DNA from: Halothiobacillus diazotrophicus
GTDB taxonomy: Bacteria; Pseudomonadota; Gammaproteobacteria; Halothiobacillales; Halothiobacillaceae
Direction: 5' to 3'
Assembly (NCBI RefSeq): GCF_001663815.1
Contig: NZ_CP016027.1
Coordinates: forward strand, 2,790,501-2,854,500
DNA: 64,000 nucleotides
Position numbers and translations under genes: made by a program. Shown piece after piece: positions 58,461 to 64,000 of this stretch (positions are counted from its first letter, which is position 1; each line of letters begins with the position of its first letter). The notes beneath the pieces are model-generated. The model searched no databases. It worked only from the letters and a program-made list of their open reading frames with translations, and was not told the DNA's origin.

Positions 58461-60233
58461 TTGCTTGGGCGGCTGATCCCATGGATGGTGCGGATTGGCG
58501 TTGGGACGGCGTGCGTCTTCGGGGTGGCCGGTTCGGGTTGGGCCGGTTCCGGGCCGCACCTTCAGCTGATCGGGCTTACGGATCCCGCCCTTGTCCGTAA
58601 TGTTGGTCTGAGCGTACCGCCGATCCGTTTCGACTGCTCGGCACCCGAAGTCATGGTGCGGCGTTATCTGGCGAGCGCCAGCACGGCCGCAGAGCAGGCG
58701 TTGCAGGCGCTGGGCCACTTCAATGCGACGATACAGTCTCGGGCGATCGATCAGAATGACTGTCGGGAGCCCCAGCTCGACATCGTGGCCGGGCCGGTCG
58801 TTCATGTGACCGATGTCGCCCTGGACCTGCGCAATGCGGCAGGGGACGATCTGACCCAAGCGCCCTTCCTCCAGCGCTTCCTCCATTCCGCAGTGCCCGA
58901 AACCGGTTCGCCGCTCAATCAGGCCGCCTACACGGATCTTCGGGAGGGCATCTGGTCCCGGGTGCGGGGGCAGGGGTATCTCGATGCGCGATGGACGACC
59001 CATGAACTGATCGTCGACCCTGTGCATAACACCGCGCGTTTCGTGCTCACGCTGGAAGCCGGCCGCCCCTACCGGATTGGGAAGATCAGCGTCGACCAGT
59101 CGATACTGGAACCGGCGCTGGCCGAACGCCTGACGGGCAGTCGTCCCGGCGATCCCTACAGTACCCGCACCCTGGTCGCCATGAACCAGAACCTTATCGC
59201 CAGCGGCTATTTCAGTGACGTGCGTGTCCGTCCCGAGGTAGACAATCGACAGAGCGACACGGTCCCCATCACGATCAAGACGACGGCAGCCCCGCGTTCG
59301 TCCTACGAAGCACGCGTCGGCTATGGTACGGATACCGGGGCGCGGATCGGTGCGAAAATGGCCCGTCGCTACATCAATGCCGCGGGCCATCACTGGAAAG
59401 CGGATTTTTCGTTGGCCCAGCGGCAGCAGACGCTGAACGCAACCTACACGATTCCGCGGCTTTCCGATCCGCTGAATCAGCATTACGACCTCTATGCTAC
59501 GGTCGATCGGGAAAAAAACCTCGGTATCACGACGCTTTCGTCGACGACGGGCCTTCAGTGGGTTCGCGATTTCAATCGTTGGACCAGCGCACTGTTCACC
59601 GAGTATCTGGTCGAGCGCAGCCAGTTCGGCAGCAATCCCGCCATCACCAGCCATTACTGGCTGATGGGCGCGCGCCTCGGCTGGCAGAACCTCAATGACC
59701 CGCTGTTTCCGACCCGGGGGCTGGTATTCAGCAGTTCGCTCAGCACTGCTGCTCGACCGTTGCTGTCCAGTGCCTCGCTGCTGCGTGGGCAGATGATGCT
59801 CGGGGGCCTTTATCCGCTCGGCAAGTGGATCCTCAAGGGGCGGGTCGAGCTGGGGGGACTCAATACCAGCAACTTTACCCAGTTGCCGAAGACCCTGCGG
59901 TTTTTCGCCGGCGGTGATCAATCCGTGCGGGGTTACGCTTACCAGTCGCTGGGGCCGACGGATAGCACGGGGCAGGCGATCGGGGGGCAGTACCTGTTTA
60001 CCGGCAGCGTGGAGGTCATGCATCCGGTTCATGGACAGAACTGGTACGGCGCCGCGTTTGTGGATACCGGCAATGCCTTCGATACGTTGCAGCGTATTCA
60101 TCTCTTCACGGGGGCGGGTGTCGGTGTGCGTTGGCGCTCGCCGGTAGGCATGGTCCGGGTGGATGTGGCGTATCCCTTCGACGGCACACGGCGGGTGCCC
60201 CGATTGAGTCTGGGCATCGGAGCGGCATTCTGA
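58461..60233 (+). CDS. tamA: Translocation and assembly module outer-membrane protein TamA
   Basis: An Omp85-family protein that works with TamB in outer-membrane biogenesis. The 590-residue precursor has a signal peptide (ACVFGVAGSGWAGS), three POTRA-like domains (about 30-265) and a C-terminal beta-barrel with the L6 signature-like FFAGGDQSVRGYAYQS and terminal GMVRVDVAYPF. I keep the TTG at 58461, which has GAGGTGG upstream; the ATG at 58485 is a plausible alternative and shortens only the signal peptide. It follows parE directly and overlaps tamB as TGATG. Confidence 0.93.
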   Translation: MLGRLIPWMVRIGVGTACVFGVAGSGWAGSGPHLQLIGLTDPALVRNVGLSVPPIRFDCSAPEVMVRRYLASASTAAEQALQALGHFNATIQSRAIDQNDCREPQLDIVAGPVVHVTDVALDLRNAAGDDLTQAPFLQRFLHSAVPETGSPLNQAAYTDLREGIWSRVRGQGYLDARWTTHELIVDPVHNTARFVLTLEAGRPYRIGKISVDQSILEPALAERLTGSRPGDPYSTRTLVAMNQNLIASGYFSDVRVRPEVDNRQSDTVPITIKTTAAPRSSYEARVGYGTDTGARIGAKMARRYINAAGHHWKADFSLAQRQQTLNATYTIPRLSDPLNQHYDLYATVDREKNLGITTLSSTTGLQWVRDFNRWTSALFTEYLVERSQFGSNPAITSHYWLMGARLGWQNLNDPLFPTRGLVFSSSLSTAARPLLSSASLLRGQMMLGGLYPLGKWILKGRVELGGLNTSNFTQLPKTLRFFAGGDQSVRGYAYQSLGPTDSTGQAIGGQYLFTGSVEVMHPVHGQNWYGAAFVDTGNAFDTLQRIHLFTGAGVGVRWRSPVGMVRVDVAYPFDGTRRVPRLSLGIGAAF

Positions 60234-63200
60234 TGCGGGGGTGGCGGGTTCTGGGATCGGTCTTCGTTTGGAGCACGGCCGTGTTGACTTGGGCGGTCGG
60301 TATCCTCTTTGCGACGCTGTTCACCGGATTCGTCTGGCTCACGGCTACGGAGTCGGGTACGCACTGGCTGATTGCCCAGGCAGGCCAGCGCATCGCGGGA
60401 CTGCACATCGATGCCAGTCACGGCACTCTTTGGCGTGGACTGACCCTGTCGGGCCTTCGGCTTCATCAGGCGGACGGCCTCACGGTGGACGCCGGACAGG
60501 TCGAAGTTCAGTTGGACTGGCGGCAATTCTGGCATTTGAATCTGCAGATGCACCGATTGACCGCTGCGGATGTGCAGATTCATTTGCCGTCCCCTTCGGG
60601 TCAGTCCCCAACGGTCGCGAAACCGCTGGATCTGAACGATCTGCCACTGAAGCTGCCCGTCGGGGTGGACGTTACGCAACTCGCCCTGCAGCGGCTGGCG
60701 GTCTACCTGCCAGACGGCAACGCCTATCGGCTGGACGATCTGGTCGCCCGGGCTCATGCGGGGCACGAGGTGTTGTCGCTGCAGGTGAGTCGGTTGACGG
60801 GCGTCGTGCCGGGCGAGATCCGGGTGGGATTGCAGGGCGATCTGACGGTCGCGACCGCGCGTCCTCATCGAGTGACGGGCCGATTGCAGGGCGGCATCGA
60901 TCTGCCCCAGGGCTGGTTGGCAGTCTCGGGTCGATTAAGCGGGAAGTTGTCGGATGTCGAGGCGGAATGGTCCGGCGTGTGGACCGGTTTCGACCTGCCG
61001 GGTGCGCGCTTCCAGGCCCGGACCCGGATCACGCCCACCCGGTTGACCTTGGCGCGGGTTGCTCTGGATACCCTCGGGGGAACGGTCTGCGCGCAGGGCG
61101 ATCTCGATTACGCCGATGGCTGGCGGTTAGCCCTGTCCGGCAGGGCCGAGGCGCTGGATCCCGGCCTGCTTGCCCCATCGGTGCCCGGCCGGTTGGCATT
61201 CGATTTCCAGACGCAGTTGACCGCCGGTATCGGTGCGATCCCCGTTAAGGGGCAGATCGATCTCACCCGGATTCGTGGGGTTCTGGCGCACTTGCCCATT
61301 CAATCGCTGACGGCGCATCTCGGGTTGGCAGATCAGCAGTTGAACCTGGCGCTTTCGGGCGATCAGGTGTCCGGGGGTACCCTGAGGCTCACGGGGCGTC
61401 TGGGGCTGGCGGATACGCATTCGATGACGCTGAACGTGACTACCCGACAGATGGATGTGGCGCCGCTGCTGGCTTCTCTGCCGATCGGCGCCCACGCGCG
61501 CACGGATGTGGACCTCTCGCTCCAGGGCGAACTGGGTCGCGATCCGGTACACGATGCCCGGCTGGATGGACACCTGGCCCCCCTGCGCCTGGATCTGGTT
61601 CTGCCTGAGACGTCGAACGCCCCGGCGCATTCGGTTCTGCTCACCGGCGATGTGCAGGGTTCGGTTCAGGGTGGGCGGGCACAGATCACGAAGAGCAAAT
61701 GGCATTGGGGCAATGCGCGTCTCACGGCGCGCGGCGATCTGGACTGGGTGCGGCCGGATGGGCCCATGTCGCTGAAGGCGGCGCTGTCTGTCCCGGATCT
61801 AGGACGGATACCGCTGACGGCATTCGGCTTGCCGGCGGCCACGGGCAGTGTGCAGCTGGAGACGGACCTGCATGGGACACTGGGGCATCCGACGGGCCTC
61901 GTTGCACTTCATGCCCGTCATCTCGGTGCGTTGGACTGGCGTATGGGGCAGCTCGATGTCCAGGCACGGGTTGCCCGGGGCGGGCATACACTGGCCGAAT
62001 CGCCGGTCGATGTAAGCCTGACGGCCACGGGCGTGGGTCGACAGACCGCTGCGCCAGGCGACGCATCGATGACCACGTCGCCGGCCGAGACCTGGCTGGA
62101 TCGGCTCAGTCTGTCCATCAAGGGGCGTTGGGCGAAACAGGCCATCGTGATGGCGGCCCAGTCACCCGAGGGCACGCTGGCGCTGTCCGCAACGGGCGGC
62201 ATGTCTGGGGCGGGGGCGCAGAGCGTCTGGCAAGGTCGTCTGGAGCGCCTGGATATTTCCGCGCCGAAATCCCGCGCAAGGCATGCACGTACGATCGATT
62301 GGGGCCAGTGGCGTCTGGCGTCGCCGGCGCCGCTCACCGTCTCGACGCGGGTGCAGAAGCTGGGCACGACCTGCCTGACGCAGGCGGATTCCCGACTGTG
62401 CCTTTCCGGTAGCCATCAGGCCGGGGCCAGTACCGCCGCGTTGACGGGGAATCTGTCATTGTCGCTCCTCGCACCCTGGTTGCCGGAGGGCATGCATCTG
62501 CCCGGCCGACTCGTTCTGGATGCGCAGGGCGGCCAGGGTCAGGACGGGGCGATGAGTGGCCATGCGCAGCTGACCCTGCCGGATAATGTGGCGAGCCTGC
62601 CCGATCTGGATGCGGGGAGACCTTTTGCGTACCGTCAGGTTCGTCTGGATGCCCGGCTGTCCGGGGATCAGCTGGCAATGCACTACCAGGCGCGGGTGCC
62701 CCAGTTGCTGACGCTGAACGGCGACGGATCGGTGCAACTGACCGGTTCGCAAAATATGAATCTCGCCACGCGGATCCAGATGGCGGATCTGGGCGTCCTG
62801 GCCTTTGCCGTACCGCAGGCAACCCGGATCGCCGGGCAGGCCGAGGCGGATATTTCCGTCGTCGGACCTGTGGCGCATCCGCGACCCAGCGGTCGTTTTC
62901 AGGTGCGTGGTCTGGGGTTTGTCCTGCCGGATACCGGTGTGGGGTATGACCAGGGAACGGTCGATGGGTCCATCGATGCCCAGGGCCAACTGCGGTTTAC
63001 GGGACAATTGGTGGGGCAGATCCAGGATCGGAAAACCGACGGGCAGGCTGATGCGGCCAGCCGTGCCATGGCGTCGGGGGCATTGCGCATTCAGGGCACT
63101 GGCAATCTGGCGCAATTGCCGGATTGGCATCTCGACGCCCGGATCGACGGCAATGCCGTGCCGGTCCTGCGCCTGCCGTCGCTGCTTGCGGATGCCAGCC

Positions 63201-64000
63201 CCTCATTGACCGTTCAGGCGAATCAGGACGGGGCGACGATCGGTGGTTCGGTGCTGCTGCCCCGCGTGACGGCACGCATCGAGAAGTTGCCCGAATCCGC
63301 GGTGCGTTCCTCGCCGGATCTGGTGATCGTGGGCGCCAAGGCGACGCCGAAGACGACCGGTTATCCGGTGCAGGGGGATGTCGCGCTCAAGCTGGGCGAT
63401 GCGGTGAGCCTCGCGGGCATGGGGTTCTCCACGGGGATCACCGGTCAGCTCAACCTGCGCCTGCGCCCGGAAAAACCCCTGGCGGCCTTTGGGGAAATCG
63501 ACCTGAAGAACGGCGTGTACAAGGCTTACGGGCAGAATCTGGCGATCCAGAGCGGTCAGTTGATCTTTGTCGGGCCCCTGACCGATCCCGGGTTGTCGGT
63601 TACCGCATCGCGGACCGTGGACAGTGACGTGGTGGGCCTGAAGATCGGCGGAACCCTGCATGATCCGAAGACCACGGTTTATTCCCAGCCCAGCATGCCG
63701 GAGTCCGATGCCCTGTCATTGTTGCTGACCGGGCGAAAATTGAACGGCAGCAGTTCGACGGATGCGTCCATGCTCATCAATGCGATCACCGGCCTGGGCA
63801 TCGCGCAGGGAGACGATATCGCCCGCGATATCGGCCAGCGTTTCGGGCTGGACTCCATCGGTCTGGATACGACCGGCGGCCTGACGGGCACCCGGCTGAC
63901 GCTGGGCAAGCGCATCGGCGACAATCTGCTGGTCCGTTATGCCATCGGCGTGACCACCGGGGTTGGGGAAGTGATTACGGAATACAAACTCAATAGACTG
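60233..64000 (+). CDS. tamB: Translocation and assembly module inner-membrane protein TamB (partial, C-terminus cut)
   Basis: The inner-membrane-anchored, periplasm-spanning AsmA-type bridge of the TAM complex, carrying lipids or aiding autotransporter assembly. The frame is open without a stop for 1256 codons to the window edge. It begins MRGWRVLGSVFVWSTAVLTW with a single N-terminal helix, then long beta-taco repeats with Gly/Leu/Asp patterns, and near the edge the DUF490 C-terminal motifs LNLRLRPEKPLAAFGEIDL, PSMPESDALSLLLTGRKL and LTLGKRIGDNLLVRYAIGV. Perhaps 30-60 residues are missing. The start overlaps the tamA stop. Confidence 0.94.
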   Translation, partial: MRGWRVLGSVFVWSTAVLTWAVGILFATLFTGFVWLTATESGTHWLIAQAGQRIAGLHIDASHGTLWRGLTLSGLRLHQADGLTVDAGQVEVQLDWRQFWHLNLQMHRLTAADVQIHLPSPSGQSPTVAKPLDLNDLPLKLPVGVDVTQLALQRLAVYLPDGNAYRLDDLVARAHAGHEVLSLQVSRLTGVVPGEIRVGLQGDLTVATARPHRVTGRLQGGIDLPQGWLAVSGRLSGKLSDVEAEWSGVWTGFDLPGARFQARTRITPTRLTLARVALDTLGGTVCAQGDLDYADGWRLALSGRAEALDPGLLAPSVPGRLAFDFQTQLTAGIGAIPVKGQIDLTRIRGVLAHLPIQSLTAHLGLADQQLNLALSGDQVSGGTLRLTGRLGLADTHSMTLNVTTRQMDVAPLLASLPIGAHARTDVDLSLQGELGRDPVHDARLDGHLAPLRLDLVLPETSNAPAHSVLLTGDVQGSVQGGRAQITKSKWHWGNARLTARGDLDWVRPDGPMSLKAALSVPDLGRIPLTAFGLPAATGSVQLETDLHGTLGHPTGLVALHARHLGALDWRMGQLDVQARVARGGHTLAESPVDVSLTATGVGRQTAAPGDASMTTSPAETWLDRLSLSIKGRWAKQAIVMAAQSPEGTLALSATGGMSGAGAQSVWQGRLERLDISAPKSRARHARTIDWGQWRLASPAPLTVSTRVQKLGTTCLTQADSRLCLSGSHQAGASTAALTGNLSLSLLAPWLPEGMHLPGRLVLDAQGGQGQDGAMSGHAQLTLPDNVASLPDLDAGRPFAYRQVRLDARLSGDQLAMHYQARVPQLLTLNGDGSVQLTGSQNMNLATRIQMADLGVLAFAVPQATRIAGQAEADISVVGPVAHPRPSGRFQVRGLGFVLPDTGVGYDQGTVDGSIDAQGQLRFTGQLVGQIQDRKTDGQADAASRAMASGALRIQGTGNLAQLPDWHLDARIDGNAVPVLRLPSLLADASPSLTVQANQDGATIGGSVLLPRVTARIEKLPESAVRSSPDLVIVGAKATPKTTGYPVQGDVALKLGDAVSLAGMGFSTGITGQLNLRLRPEKPLAAFGEIDLKNGVYKAYGQNLAIQSGQLIFVGPLTDPGLSVTASRTVDSDVVGLKIGGTLHDPKTTVYSQPSMPESDALSLLLTGRKLNGSSSTDASMLINAITGLGIAQGDDIARDIGQRFGLDSIGLDTTGGLTGTRLTLGKRIGDNLLVRYAIGVTTGVGEVITEYKLNRL

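Noticed and set aside
57582-60101. An 839-codon minus-strand frame opposite parE and tamA
   Set aside because: It lies antisense to two well-supported genes and shows no domain or motif.

Overview
The window is GC-rich, densely coded chromosomal DNA from a motile gammaproteobacterium. The evidence is synteny: methyltransferase-rnhA-dnaQ, clpS-clpA next to infA, rluC divergent from rne, a complete rsx/rnf operon, and flgBCDE plus flgFGHIJKL blocks with sigma-54 and sigma-28 promoter signatures as in Pseudomonas-type flagellar control. EF-P carries Arg32 and sits beside earP, a trait of betaproteobacteria and some gammaproteobacteria. A small secreted protein recalls SoxXA-binding (SoxK/SAXB) proteins of sulfur oxidisers, so a Chromatiales or Halothiobacillaceae-like host is possible. 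That is inference; no rRNA gene is present to settle it.

Layout. 1-9.5 kb: minus-strand operon thioredoxin/NHL protein - earP - efp (efp cut by the window edge); then uup, a DUF167 gene, a small secreted protein, guaB and guaA. 9.5-14.7 kb: an accessory-looking stretch with a gene-poor 0.5 kb gap, an MDR oxidoreductase, two LysR regulators, an atypical SDR lacking the usual catalytic Tyr/Lys, and remnants of an MFS exporter. 14.7-23 kb: tadA; a PLP decarboxylase and AMP-forming ligase of the exosortase-A-associated type; aroC, an HcaT-like transporter, a YafS-like methyltransferase, rnhA, dnaQ. 23.1-28.6 kb: rsxABCDGE. 28.6-33.2 kb: an acidic conserved-type protein, a well-delimited 43-residue membrane protein gene, an AraC/GyrI regulator, radA and a CorB-like gene. 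33.3-43.6 kb: eleven flagellar genes in three promoter units. 43.6-50.3 kb: nitroreductase, infA, clpA, clpS, sppA, gph-like phosphatase, rluC. 50.3-64 kb: long-leader rne, a His-rich zinc exporter, cnoX, parE, tamA and tamB (cut by the window edge).

How genes work together. EarP would glycosylate EF-P Arg32. RsxABCDGE forms a membrane electron-transfer complex. FlgB/C/F/G build the rod, FlgH/I the L and P rings, FlgD/E the hook, FlgJ bores the wall, and FlgK/L form the hook-filament junction. ClpS delivers substrates to ClpA. TamA and TamB form the envelope-spanning TAM complex. The ligase/decarboxylase pair should make a small polyamine- or amino-acid-derived product.

I found no CRISPR array, rRNA, tRNA, intact insertion sequence or prophage, and no clearly new multi-gene system. 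The best candidates for novelty are the 43-aa membrane protein gene with its own promoter and terminator, the ligase/decarboxylase pair without visible exosortase genes, and the thioredoxin-NHL protein overlapping earP. Base composition was judged by eye, not computed.
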